Of a stretch of DNA of 64,000 nucleotides, positions 11,920 to 23,907 are shown in pieces. Source of the DNA: Cloeon dipterum (taxonomy: Eukaryota > Arthropoda > Insecta > Ephemeroptera > Baetidae). The notes beneath the pieces were generated by a model, which was not told where the DNA came from, did no database searches, and was given only the letters and a program-made list of their open reading frames with translations. Made by a program: the position numbers and the translations under genes. Every line of letters begins with the position of its first letter. Within the stretch, counting starts at the first letter, position 1. Location: NCBI RefSeq assembly GCF_949628265.1, contig NC_088790.1, forward strand, positions 11,908,545 through 11,972,544. Reading direction: 5' to 3'.

Positions 11920-14900
11920 GCTTCACGCTGAGTTTGCATTTAAATTTTAAAATAACAAGCAACAGTAGGTTCCTATGAATGAACAATGTTAGGAAGGAAT
12001 AAAAAGGACTATTGATTTCAATTTAATCACTTAATGTTATTCATCTTTACGACTTATATATTGTTCGTTTCTAAAACTCTAAAAATGATAAGTCACTTAG
12101 GTGTGTTAATCTCCTAAAAAATATACTACTCAAAAGTTCATAATGCCCTCAGCTAGGTGATTAGGTGATTGGCCTCTCAGTTTGCTGTCGTGTCTGGAAA
12201 TTCTGCTGTGCTTGGAGTAAACGTGTTTGTGTTTGGTAATTGTTTGGAAAGATCACGGTGATAAAGCGTGACTAAGTAGTTTGATTGAATATTATTAGAT
12301 GCTTCTCAATTAATTACAAAATTAACAAATGACAATAAATCAAGAAATCTAAAATAAAATGAAAATAATACAATGTTACAGTCGCTGATTAAGAACATAA
12401 ATTAAAATGAATAGAATTCACGGTTAGTGAAAAAGCTTCCCTTTAAAATATTCATTTTCCTAAACATTAATTTAATTATCATATTATAAAATGTTATTTA
12501 CAGTGAGATAAACCACATTAACCATTTTTTACATCTTGGAATGTTAAAAGTTCAAACAGATTTTTTATTACCCATGGAATGTTCATGGTTAGTAATCAGT
12601 GTATCTGTTTGATATCTACATAAATACAATAATATAAAATTGAAACATTTATAACTATATTCTAGTGGTATTTTAAAGTAAGAACAAAAAACTATCATGG
12701 TGAACTATTAACATTTCATATTATATAGCCATTTTTTAGATTGTAAAATATTTGATTTTAATCTTGTAGTAGTCAATTTCTTAAATAAAACAAATATTTA
12801 AAAGTAAAATATATCTATTTACTAGGAATAAGAAGCATACAAAATTATTGTTACATAACGCAATTTTGTTATTCAATTATGAATTCATACTGAAGCACTC
12901 CCAGTTAACCAGCAGATTATATTTTAAGTGTAAGCAACACACTACATTCAGTGTCCTTTAAAAAGAGTACCGGGTTTTAACAAGTGGATTTGGCTTACTG
13001 GATTTTCCCCTGAAGGTTAGACGAACACCGCACCCGACCAAAATCTCTTATCTGAAATTGGCGTTTTTGTACCAGTCCTGACGCGAATACATTTTACGAA
13101 CGAATCTTGTTTAGAAGCAGAGTGGCTTGGCATTGTTCAATTGAGCGCAATGTCGACATTAATCAGTTGTTGACTTTTTATTTGCACGCCCTGGGCCAGA
13201 CGTTTGCCAAAAAGCGATTCGATAGCTTGATGTGGCTCGCAAGGGTTTGCCATTCACCATTCTTTAAAGACCTCATTCTATTTTCAGATATAATCAAATT
13301 TGGAATGGAAGCAAATTTAGCGCCGAGTTGGCTTATTGATCCACCATAAATGAGCGAAAATTTAAAAAAAGGTGAAAACATCCATATTTAAATGTTTTGT
13401 ATGGGGGAGCGAGGTTAAGAAATTTTTTTTTTTTTAATAATTGCACAATTTATTGGTATAATAATTTTAAATGTTTATTTCAAGCAGTTGACAAAAAAGA
13501 ATACATTGATTAATTGTGAGCTGCAAAATGATCTTGTTTCGAATGTCTTCTGGATAAATAGATTTCTTATAATATACTGGCAGGCACTCTGATCCTCCAA
13601 CGAGAAATTGTTATTGATTTCCGCAAGAGGAGTTTGACCTGACAGGAATTTCAAAACTTAAGATTATCTTTTCTATAGACTATTGAAAAACCGGTTTTAA
13701 TTTTTTGCATGTGTATGTGCTCAACAGATTAATACTTTTAATTGCATGTGCAAATCTTGAATATTGAGTAGTTAAATGTTAGCTTAAGTATCCCAATCAC
13801 GTCCGCGAAAACTTGCCTCAGGTATAGATATGAAAGAACAGCATCGTGCTTGTGACCAAAAACACTGAGTCAATATTGTATGCAGCTTTTAAAATGCGCA
13901 GCCAAATAATCATCATTTTATTCACTTTAAAGAACCTTGATATTCTGGTATACGCATGGACTCTTGCCGACGCAAAATATTTATTTTTCCTGATTTTTTA
14001 CCTGCACTCGTCACGACCAGATAATGAATAGACTAATTTATATATTTACATTTATATGCTTCCTGGCGTTGATGAATTGAAAATTGAAATGTTCATAAGA
14101 AGTTATTAGAATAACTTATTGCTACAATAAAACAAAATTTATTGGTTTGTTACATAATATTTTTCATCATGATCAGAATCAATTGTGGTAGTAAGCTAGT
14201 TATTTCCTGCTCAGCAGCTATATATTGAACTGTTTATTATTTTTTACTCCACTCGTGCAGCTGGTGGGTACAAGTTGCGGTTTGCCTGAAAATTTTTGAC
14301 GTTGTCGCGTTAACCTTCGCTGATTTGAATTCTCCGCAGCACAATTTAGGCTCAGAAAGACAAACAGTTTACTTTAACTCAAAATTTTAAATTATTTGAA
14401 TATTATTTTTATTAAAGCTTATTAATGGCTTGAATTCAATCTTTTAAATAGGTTCATGTAACGGTAACAAGGATTTTCCGGGTCTAGCTGCATTGTTTCT
14501 CTTTAAAGTAAACTGAAACAATGAAATCTGTATAGTTGTAGTTGGAGTGAATTTAAATGCACGCCACATTTAAATTAAAAAAATTAAATTAAATTTGATG
14601 GATATCGCTTTTAAATTATTAGTACTGTTAACTCCCTGAATTAAAATGCCTACATTTTTTTTATTTTTTCCTGCTTTTTTACCACTACTTAGAGTGAATG
14701 TATAAATTAAGCTAAACATGAATTCATAATATCATGTTATTCGGTTAATTCGGTTAGCATATTTTTCAAAAGGCCATGTGAGTTAGTGAAATGATAAATA
14801 GTCGAACCGTTTGACTTTAGAAAGTTAAATGTATAGAATGAGAAGCACAATTTTTATTTTTGACACCTTTCCTTGAAACTGAGACAGGGCGAGTAATCAG

Positions 14901-15235
14901 TTTTCTCGTGCACAAAGCATTAATTGATGGTCGATTGTGTGCGCCGAAGAGAGGCAATGAGTGTTCTCTTAAGAGAGTACAAAGGCGAGAAACAGGTCAG
15001 GCACTCACACACTCAACTCGCACTTTCCGCTTCCTCTCGATTGTGTGAGATGTGATCAGGGATGCTGTGGAAATGCAGCCGCGAGAGGCGACATTGACCC
15101 GACCTTTCGCACACGCCCAAGGCCGTGAGTCACATTTTCACGCCGCTTCCCATTTCGGTCTAACATCCGTAGAAAAATAGAGTTCCCTTTGCCGGCGCCT
15201 GAAAGAGATGTGAAGAGAGACGAGAGAGGGAGAAG
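11920..15235. other. Intergenic, AT-rich
   Basis: No exon supported over about 3.3 kb. The stretch is very AT-rich to about 14.85 kb and then becomes GC- and GA-rich (14.9-15.24 kb) as it approaches the probable promoter of the phospholipase gene. An upstream sequence GGATAAAACG near 11.91 kb (reverse strand) could serve as a weak TATA element for the Pro-rich gene. Confidence 0.45.
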
Positions 15236-15239
15236 ATAA

Positions 15240-15354
15240 TATAAATTTGCATTTTGCCTCTGTCGAATCTCGCATTCTCGCTCACGGCGGCACTACAACG
15301 ACCGTCTCCCCGGCACTACTCATCTCTGCCCGCGTACTCGTGCACATTTCGCAG
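15240..15354 (+). promoter_or_regulatory. Probable TATA promoter and untranslated first exon of the phospholipase gene
   Basis: TATAAAT is at 15240-15246. About 30 bases downstream begins a CG-rich, ATG-free leader that ends in a consensus donor (cgcag|gtagga, exon end 15354). The next same-strand acceptor that leads into a coding exon is at 18671-18674 (tttcag), one base before the phospholipase ATG. This fits a 5' UTR exon separated from the coding exons by a 3.3-kb intron. Transcription is inferred, not shown. Confidence 0.5.
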
Positions 15355-18300
15355 GTAGGACTATATTTGCTAGTAGAATTTCTTCTCGTAATGTTTTATT
15401 TTCAATAGGCCATTTCCGTTATCAGAAATGCGATATTTTATTTTATTATTAATGCAATTACCAAAATTTAATCTAGCATGCAATTTTGATTTAAGCCGGT
15501 GCAAGGAAAGCATAGTATATAAATTGAATATTCCGTGTTATTCACTAGAAACTAATTTATATTAATGTGTTCTTGATACTTTTTTACATTTGAAGTATTA
15601 ATAGATTATTTTTGCCAACACTGAAAAAAGTACACAAATTTACGTGATTATAGTCTTAACTTAAACAATAATAATAGGGTTTATTAATTAATAAAAATAT
15701 CAAAATCAATTGATGAACATTAAAAAATATTTTCTAGACTATCTATTGTTTATCTGATTAAATATTTCAGCTGTTACACAATTTATAGTTTTGTAACTGC
15801 TGTGATTATACATATTATTTATTTAAAGATTCTCTTCAAAGTATTTTGGCCGCTTTTTAATTTAAACAATTGTGCTTAGGATAGATTGTTGAGTAAAAAC
15901 TACTTCGTGGCATCAAAATACATATTGGCATTGTATGTAGTGCATGCCGCTCGCAGTCTCGAGAAAAAGCACCGGCAGTTGAATGTCATAAAAGACTTTA
16001 CTACAATGTGCCGTCAATATCTCACCACTTTTTAATTTTAACCTGCAAAATTTAGCGTAAACGAGTCAGTTCAACAATGCAAATGAATTACAATAATTGT
16101 AACCCTAATTCATTCTTCTTTGATGTTAAAAATAATGTGTATTTCATATTGGTGGTGGGAGAATTTTGAATCGCTCAACAAACATGCAAGTTTTATCTGT
16201 TGAATTGATTATTGTTGCCCTTTTCTTGCAACACGGAAATTTTCTTTTGGAAGTTGAGCAATGTGCAATTTTTCCGCTACCACGATGATGGCAGACATCT
16301 GAGAAATGCCGAGTTGCATTATTTAATCAAGTAGTAAAAAGGCTTTGGCCTAAATATTTGATTTCAATACCAATCTGGCACATATTTTTTATCAGACTCA
16401 CTCGTCATTCAGGAAAATCTACGTTCAAAATTGTTTTGTCTCGATATATGGACGAAAACCAAATTTAATATAATCAATTATTTCATTAGCGGCTAATTTT
16501 CCTGCATAAAATTAAGTTCATCATTTTCGCTGTTCGAGGCTTTGGCATTTTGCCATCTGGATGCTTACAGCATCAGTGCCGTTCAACCTTCGCCTTGATT
16601 TCGCCGCCCGAACAAAGGGGAAAACACAAAGGTTACGCGTACAATTGTTAGCGACGCTCGGTTAATTGAAACGCCTTCCCCCGCACAAATAAACCGCCAC
16701 GGTTTCCCATAAGATCGGAAAAGAAGTCTGATTTTATTGCATGATTGGAGCCCACGCCGAACAGCATGCAATAAGCGAATAAGGTCGGTTTTACTTTGTG
16801 GGTGCACTGCACATGAAGAGACAGAAAAATACGCAGCATTTGCATTTGTGCGCGTTTCGAGTCGACGGAAGAAGCGAATATAATTGGCCACGCGGCGAGC
16901 AAGCGAGGCCGAGCTGCGGCCGCAGCACTTTTTCTCGAAAAGTAGCTGATGTTCAATTTCTTCACGGAAAAATGTAACCGCCGCCGACAGATGAGCTTCA
17001 CTGGCTTTACGTGGACATTTTTTTGCAAGCGAAACGAAAATGCCAAGGAGGATAGAATAAATAAAAGAGGATAAAGGGTATGGGTCCTTTAAAATTATTG
17101 TTTCTTTTCCCACAACAAACGGATCATTCAGAGCCGGATTCTGATTCAGTCAAAATGCAAATAAATGTCAAAGTAATAATTTTAGAAAATTAGTTAAGGT
17201 CACTCTATATTATTTTTCACTTAAATTTCTCCAAATAAATTAGTTCAACCTGACATTTAGAGTATGATGAATTAATTAATTTAAGGCTAATTTAAATAGA
17301 GACTTGTACTTAAATTTGGCCAATAAATACTAAAATTAACGGTGGGATTCAGCTGTGGTGTTGTCGACAAAAAGTCAGTGAAGCAATTTTTTAATTTCCA
17401 CGCAAGCTGGCTAACTGGCTCATTTTTTTATCAGGTGAATATGCTTTTTTCAATTTTTTTCATTTCTATGCTGTGAGACTATGGTGTTTCTTGTAGAAAA
17501 GTAGTCCTTTGCTTGACATGAATTTTAGTATATTTATTTGTCATAAAAACTCAATAGTTTTACTCAAAACTCTTAGATATTTCTTTAGTTGCAGTTTATT
17601 ATCGATTAAATACACATGTAACAATTAATTATAATTAATGGTTGGATTCATTCACCAAAGCTTTTGCACTGGAAGAATACAAACAATTCTAAAGCAAATA
17701 TAAACATGAAACCTCATTTAAATAAATATGCATTTTTCAAGGAAATTGAAAAATGTCCAGCAATCATTCCGGCGCAAGATAATTTGTCGGCGTTGCCTTC
17801 CGCGCTGATTGTGAGAATGTAGAGGAACGCTACTTAACATCTCAATAAAATTTGTGCCAGTCACGCACCTTGTAATTCTAATTGCTTACTCCAATAGCTT
17901 TTTGTCAGCTCGGAGTTGACAAAACGAGCAGGAAACCTCTCTTCTCTTGGTAGTGACTTTGTGACCGCTTATTGGGTCACGGCCGCCGCAAATATTGCAT
18001 CTGGCGGGACGCGGTTTTTCCGAGCCGAATGACTATAGGGAGGTGGATTCGGGCCGCCCGAATATTAATTAGCTTGTTGCGCAACCTGATATTGAGATGT
18101 CTCTCGCAGCGGATGAAAGTCACACTCCATTGTCTCCCAAATTGCCCTTTGTCATCTTTATCGTTGTCGTTTCCGCATAGCTATTATTAATTTGAAGGTG
18201 CTGAGTTTTAAAAGCACGCATTCATCGTAAAAAAATATTTCACGGTCGATTTTAAAATGCATACAAAAATATTTATGTGACAAATTTTATAATTCTATTG

Positions 18301-18674
18301 AAAAATCTTTCAAAAGTTTAATTCTCCAATTGTTAAAATGTAAAAAGCTTAAAATCTAAGGGTTGCCTTGTTTGAAGATATGTACAACGTTAAGACGGAC
18401 CATTTCTCTGTAGGAGAAATCTTGACGAGATTTTTCCAACGGTGCATTTAAGGGAAACCTTTGTTGTGGAATAAAAAGGATTTCCACATAATTAGCACCT
18501 CTAAAATTTACAGTAGTTGCACCAGGTTAGCAGAAATTCAATTCTTCAAGCGCAAACCTTTAATTTTTAAGCCTTCGTTTGAAAATAAATTTTTTAAATG
18601 ACAAAACTTTTGAAATATACGACTTTTGCTAAGAACTGCAGAAAGTTAACTGATATTACTTGTTAAAATTTCAG
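15355..18674 (+). other. Probable 5' UTR intron of the phospholipase gene
   Basis: Mostly AT-rich, with two GC-rich islands (about 16.56-17.05 and 17.75-18.18 kb) that carry chance open frames on several strands but no recognisable protein. They may be regulatory islands within the intron. Confidence 0.4.
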
Positions 18675-18675
18675 A

Positions 18676-21600
18676 ATGATTTGGCCAGTTTTTCTCATTC
18701 TCCTGATCTCCGGCGTAAAGTACCAGGCTGCTGGCCAGCTAGCAGAGCTGATGGACCTGATGAAAATTCCTGATTCAGTAATGGTACGTGTCTCCAACGA
18801 TCGACACGGAAAATTATTAAATACAATTTCTTTAATATTTCAGGAGCAGGTGGACGTTTGGACGCGTCCAGTGGCGAACGAGGCCGCCTTCCGTCCGGTG
18901 GTGAGCAGGCACGCAAACTGCCAGAAGCACATGTCATCGGTGATCGAGTTCCCGTGTAAACGCACCTTTGACAGGGTGCCTCCAAGGTCGCCGCAACCGC
19001 CCACCTCCGTGCACCGACTGAGGCCAGGCGATATCGACGTTGTCGCGGCTATTGGAGACAGTCTTGTTGCCGGTATGTCAATGTTTGTGATGCGTTTACA
19101 CAACTTATGTTTTGATGCTTCAAATGAGTAAATTTATGAATTGCAAGCTTTTAATATTGATTATAGAATATAAAATTAGATAGTAAGAGTGGTGCTGATC
19201 CAAACATTGTTTAAAGATTGATGACTTTAATTTATGAGTGAAATATTTAAAAATAGTAAGTTTTTATAATATTATTATGTTACTAAACATTAAAAAAACA
19301 AAAGAAGTAGCCCTTTAATAAGTCATTAGAAAATTGAAGGCTAGAAATTGTGAAAAATTTATAAAGGAACATACAAACATCTAACAGTTATTTTTAAAAG
19401 TATATAGAGTATGTTATCAGAAATGGTTTGTTTGAATAATTTGTTATTGGGATGCAATAGTCATCAGTATAAAATCAACTTTCTTCGTGAGAAAAAAATG
19501 AAACGAATAATACATTGCTTTCGACTCATATGTGTATACATTTAAGAATTAAGATTAATAAGAACAAAGTCTGTAATTTGCAATAATTTCTTATTTCCAG
19601 ACTAACAATATGATTGTATAAAATTCTGTTTTTTTTTTAATTTAATGTTATGTTATGCATTTCTTTTAACTATTTTGTAAATCCTCTGACAGCACTAAGC
19701 ACGCTGAAAGTTAGTACTGATGCACGAACAAAAAGTAAATAGTATTTCCATTTTTAATTTTACACACTATTGTAGGCCTAATGTTGCACGCATAATTGCG
19801 TTTAATAAATTCAATCATTCAATTTTTAATTTACACCTCTCTTTTCAGGTGATGCCGCTTTAGACGACTCACCGTTCAGCGTGTTCATCCAGTACCGCGG
19901 CGTGTCTTGGTGCGCGGGCGGCATGGCCGACTGGCGCAAGTACCTCACCGTCCCCAACATCCTGAAGCAGTTTAACCCCAACGTCACAGGTTTTTCTACT
20001 GGCGAGGGATCCTACCAGGTGACAATTTTTAAACTACAAATTATCAGAATAAACTCAAATTTTGATCTGCAGTCCAAGAACGCGCGCTTCAATATCGCAA
20101 TGCCAGCCGCGTTGGACGACGACGCCCTCACTCAAGCGCAGATTCTCGTTTCACGGATCAGAGCCGACCCAAGCATCGATTTCCACAAGTCTTGGAAGGT
20201 GCGCTTTCCAAATTATTATTTTATATTTTGAATGGCATAATCAAGATTTTCTTAAAGATACAATCTTCATAGATAGATGACATTTCCGCGGAGTTTTAAA
20301 ATTTTGAGTTAAATTTAGTCTACATATTTTAATTAATTCAACAGCATTGAATCAATGCTGGTTAATTGTGTGTTCTTTTCTGGAAGCATATATCCGAGAG
20401 CATATATTAGTCTTCTCAAAAATTAAATTAAAAAAGAAGGTAGGTATTTTCTCTATCAATTCAAGTTTATTTAGCATGAATTTACGAATTTTATTCCTTA
20501 AATACCAAAAATCAGAGCTATTTTTCGTGTTATTAATATTAACTTTGTACGGAAATACTTCACTCTATCACATTTTTTAATCCTTTTTTCGCAGCTAGTG
20601 ACAATTTTCATTGGCCACAACGACCTTTGCTCGAAGGCGTGCTTCAACCCTGAAAAACACACGGCCCTTCAGCACAAGAAACAGCTGCAAAAGGCGTTGG
20701 ACTTCCTCAGGAAGAACCTTCCACGCACCTACGTGTCGCTCGTCACAATAGGAGGTGAACACAATAATTAACATTTCGTCGCTGAGACAAAATATCTAAA
20801 ATCCCGATTTCAGACGTGACATACTCGATGAAGGTGCAGCGTTCCATGATCTGCAAGTTGATGCATCCCTTTCTGTGCGCATGTCTGCACAGGGGACGCT
20901 CCGCCAACCCTGTCAAATGGGTCGGCAACCTGGCCAGAGAGTACGCTCAAGCCGAAATTGATTTGGTGAGAGACTTAATCGTTACTTTACACGTATTTTC
21001 TTCATATATAATACTAAGATTCTTATGAATGCCCTAATTAGATTTAATGATAATATTATCTTTATTACGTGAGAGATGCAAAATTTTAAACTTAAATTTG
21101 TTATAAACATTTTGACAAAAAAGATAGATAGAGTTTAAAAATGAGATACAAAAGAGAAAAAATATTTTTAATTAAAATAATGAAAATATAGAAAATACCT
21201 TTTACTATATTTTTTTTTTTGTACATTCTTCTTATATAAGATCTTAAATTTACTATTTGGTCCTTTCAAACATTTAATAGGTATTAAGCGGAAGATATGA
21301 TAACGATCCAGAGTTTGCCGTCGAACTGATGCCGTTCACCTCGTTTACACATCAGCTCGGCTTCATGTCGACGCCCGCCGACATGAAGAGCGTGTGGATG
21401 ACGGACAAAACGCTGATCGGTCCTGACTGCTTCCACATGAGCCAGGCCGGCGCCGCCATGAGTAAGGACGTTTAATTTTAAACCTATGCCTGACAATTTA
21501 TACGAATGCCTTTTTTGTCGCAGTGGCCAACATGTACTGGAATAATCTGCTGGAGCCGAGTTCCCTGCGCTCATCGTCCCCGCCGAAAGCCATTTTCGAC

Positions 21601-21690
21601 CGCTTCCTCTGCCCGACGGAAAAGAATCCGTATTTGTTCACTAAGGAAAACAGCGTGACATTCAGGGCAAAAGCTTCACAAATCATTTAG
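18676..21690 (+). CDS. PLB1: Phospholipase B1-like secreted GDSL lipase
   Basis: Eight coding exons: 18676-18783, 18844-19072, 19849-20018, 20073-20198, 20595-20754, 20814-20965, 21281-21461 and 21524-21690. All phases agree and give 430 residues. A signal peptide (MIWPVFLILLISG) leads. The SGNH/GDSL blocks are in order: the nucleophile Ser109 in AIGDSLVAG, the block II glycine stretch WCAGGMADW, Gly218 and Asn220 in IGHNDLC, and the Asp364/His367 pair in GPDCFHMS. The sequence around RPGDIDVVAAIGDS and IEFPCKR is characteristic of phospholipase B1 rather than of other GDSL enzymes. Such enzymes remove fatty acids from the sn-1 and sn-2 positions of phospholipids. Vertebrate PLB1 has tandem catalytic repeats and a membrane anchor; this copy has one repeat and no C-terminal membrane segment, so it is probably soluble and extracellular, for example digestive. 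Paired Cys residues fit secretion. Confidence 0.93.
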
Positions 21691-22191
21691 ATTGACACAC
21701 TTTTAATAATTTATTACTATAGTATTTATTCTGAAAACTTGAAATCGCATGCAGTTGTGGTTATATTATGAAAGTCTGAGTCGATTAGGAAATTTCTAAC
21801 GGCCCCAATTTCGATTTTAAATCATGCAGCTGTGAAATTTTTGATTCAAAACATAAAAATATTAATTTTATTTTAAACATTTTTTCCACATTTTATGGAT
21901 TGAGAAAATCCTAAAACAAATAATCTTTTTCCGTCTAGGAATGCAAACTACCAGAAATTACAGGGGCCTTATTGCATTAAAATTAATTTTAAATGGCTTC
22001 TAATACTAGGCCAATTTCCTTTTTACGTTTAAATTCCTTAAAAAATAAGACTTGAATATGAAACTTAAATATTTAATTTGTAATAATTTCAGCTGCGATA
22101 TTTTGGTCTATATATAGACATCACCCATGCATGATATATACATTGCCAAAGGCTATCTTGTACTGATCTAATTTATTTGCGTTGATGTAAG

Positions 22192-22205
22192 AATAAACAA
22201 ATAAA
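22192..22205 (+). terminator. Two poly(A) signals of the phospholipase gene
   Basis: AATAAA occurs at 22192-22197 and again at 22200-22205, about 500 bases after the stop codon. The closely spaced pair is a good candidate for the transcript end. Confidence 0.6.
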
Positions 22206-22209
22206 GAAT

Positions 22210-23730
22210 TGCAAAGTGAAATCTATCCCTGTTTTCCTACCCCTATGTCAACTGGGATGAGGTAGCAAGAGATGGCAGCAGGGGATCGTGGGTCGGAGTC
22301 TGAGGCCGCGAGCAGCAGACTCTGCTGGCGAGACGCGAAAGCCGGCATTGGCATAATCCGCGCCTCTCCTCGCCAGCAAATTCGGTTTTATGGCCGCAGA
22401 TGATACAATATCGCGATATACGGCTGCAAAGCTGCTTAGCATGCTCGACAGCAGGCAATTCGTTCGCTCTCCATCCCAAATTCGACACAATTTATGGCGC
22501 GCGATACACAATTCCGAGAGTCCTGCCTGGGAGTGGCCCCCGTGCGTCGAAAATTGCTGCTCGCTCGCAATCGGCTCAACTGGTCCTTTGAGCGGTAGCC
22601 AGCTTCCACCCGTGGCCAATTAGTTCAAATAAAAACGGCCGCACCAACCATGATGAGCACGATTTTTCATTAATTTTCAGCTTCATTGCGGCGTATAAGC
22701 TTAGGGCAGTAAATTCTTCCTGATAAAAAGCTATCATATATATTTTAACGTATAAATTAAAAAAAACAAGACTTGAGGCATTTCGTTCAAAGCTTACTAG
22801 AGCAAATATAGATTAAAAGGAGAGCCCTGGCATGCTTATAATCTCTCTTCTGAACATCGTGATGGCATGAATTCGTTGCTTTGCATTGCATACTACTTTT
22901 AGTAGATCCAACGATTGCAGATAATTCCGAACGAATTAATCCAACACAAAGCCGGCACGGTGCGTAGAAAGAACACTGCTAAATATATTTTCAAATTAAT
23001 TATTACTTAGGCTTGGGGGCAACCCTGATGCAAGAGTTTTAGTTTTAACCTGTTCTGGTGGTTTTTCTAAACTCATTGTCAGTGGAATTAATAACAACTC
23101 TCGCAAGGTTAAGGAGTTGCAATCGTACATATTTTGATTCATTCTCTTTTGCCATTTTTTTTTTAATTTCACCTTTTGTATTAAAGAAACAAACAGTTCT
23201 CTTAATTAAAACTATCCGGATTAATTGATTGCTTACAGTGTAACAATCAGGATACAATTTAATCCAACATAAATATATACATTCCTAAAGATAAAGAATG
23301 TTTTATTTTTGGTTCTATGAGTTTTTTTAATGTGAAAATTTAAAAAACTAAAACTTACAAAAATCTTAATAAACATGGTCTAATTGTATACCGTTGATGT
23401 TAAATGAATAAATTTATAATCTAAAAATTCGGATAATCCCATGCGTGGAGCAGGAAAAGCCGTTTCGCTGGCCGCAATCAAGGTGCTATAAAATATCAAA
23501 AGAAAGTCATTATATCGGGAACCGATACAGTGTCATAATTATATTTCTGTAAAATTCTCAAACAACACTTTCTAAGAAGGAACTCGGCTTTAGTTTTTTT
23601 TTAAATGTGGATATTGCCATCTTGATTATTTCTTTATTTTAGTGCTATAAATTTTATTCAATCACAAATTCAAAGATTTACAAATTTACTATTACGAGAA
23701 CGTCAAAACTTTCAATTGAAGCAAAATAAT
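22210..23730. other. Intergenic between two convergent genes
   Basis: A GC-rich island at about 22.25-22.62 kb is open in frames of both strands, with no recognisable protein. The rest is AT-rich. The phospholipase gene (+) and the carboxypeptidase gene (-) end towards each other here. Confidence 0.45.
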
Positions 23731-23733
23731 ATC

Positions 23734-23739
23734 TTTATT
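23734..23739 (-). terminator. Poly(A) signal of the carboxypeptidase gene
   Basis: TTTATT on the plus strand (AATAAA on the gene strand) lies about 170 bases past the stop codon of the AGBL4-like gene. Confidence 0.5.
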
Positions 23740-23907
23740 ATTAAAAAACAATCACACATGGAAAGAAAATATATTACTCTAAACAAAATTATTAAATTAA
23801 GATTACAAAAAAATATAATTACCTTGTCAAAAATTTGAGCTACAATATTAAAATTACGAAAAAAGGTGAATGGAAAATTTGACTGATTGTTCCTTTTTTT
23901 ATATAAA

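Noticed and set aside
16583..17113. Reverse-strand open frames of 176 and 132 codons
   Set aside because: Two reverse-strand frames are open over the same GC-rich island, with no recognisable motif or splice-supported partner.
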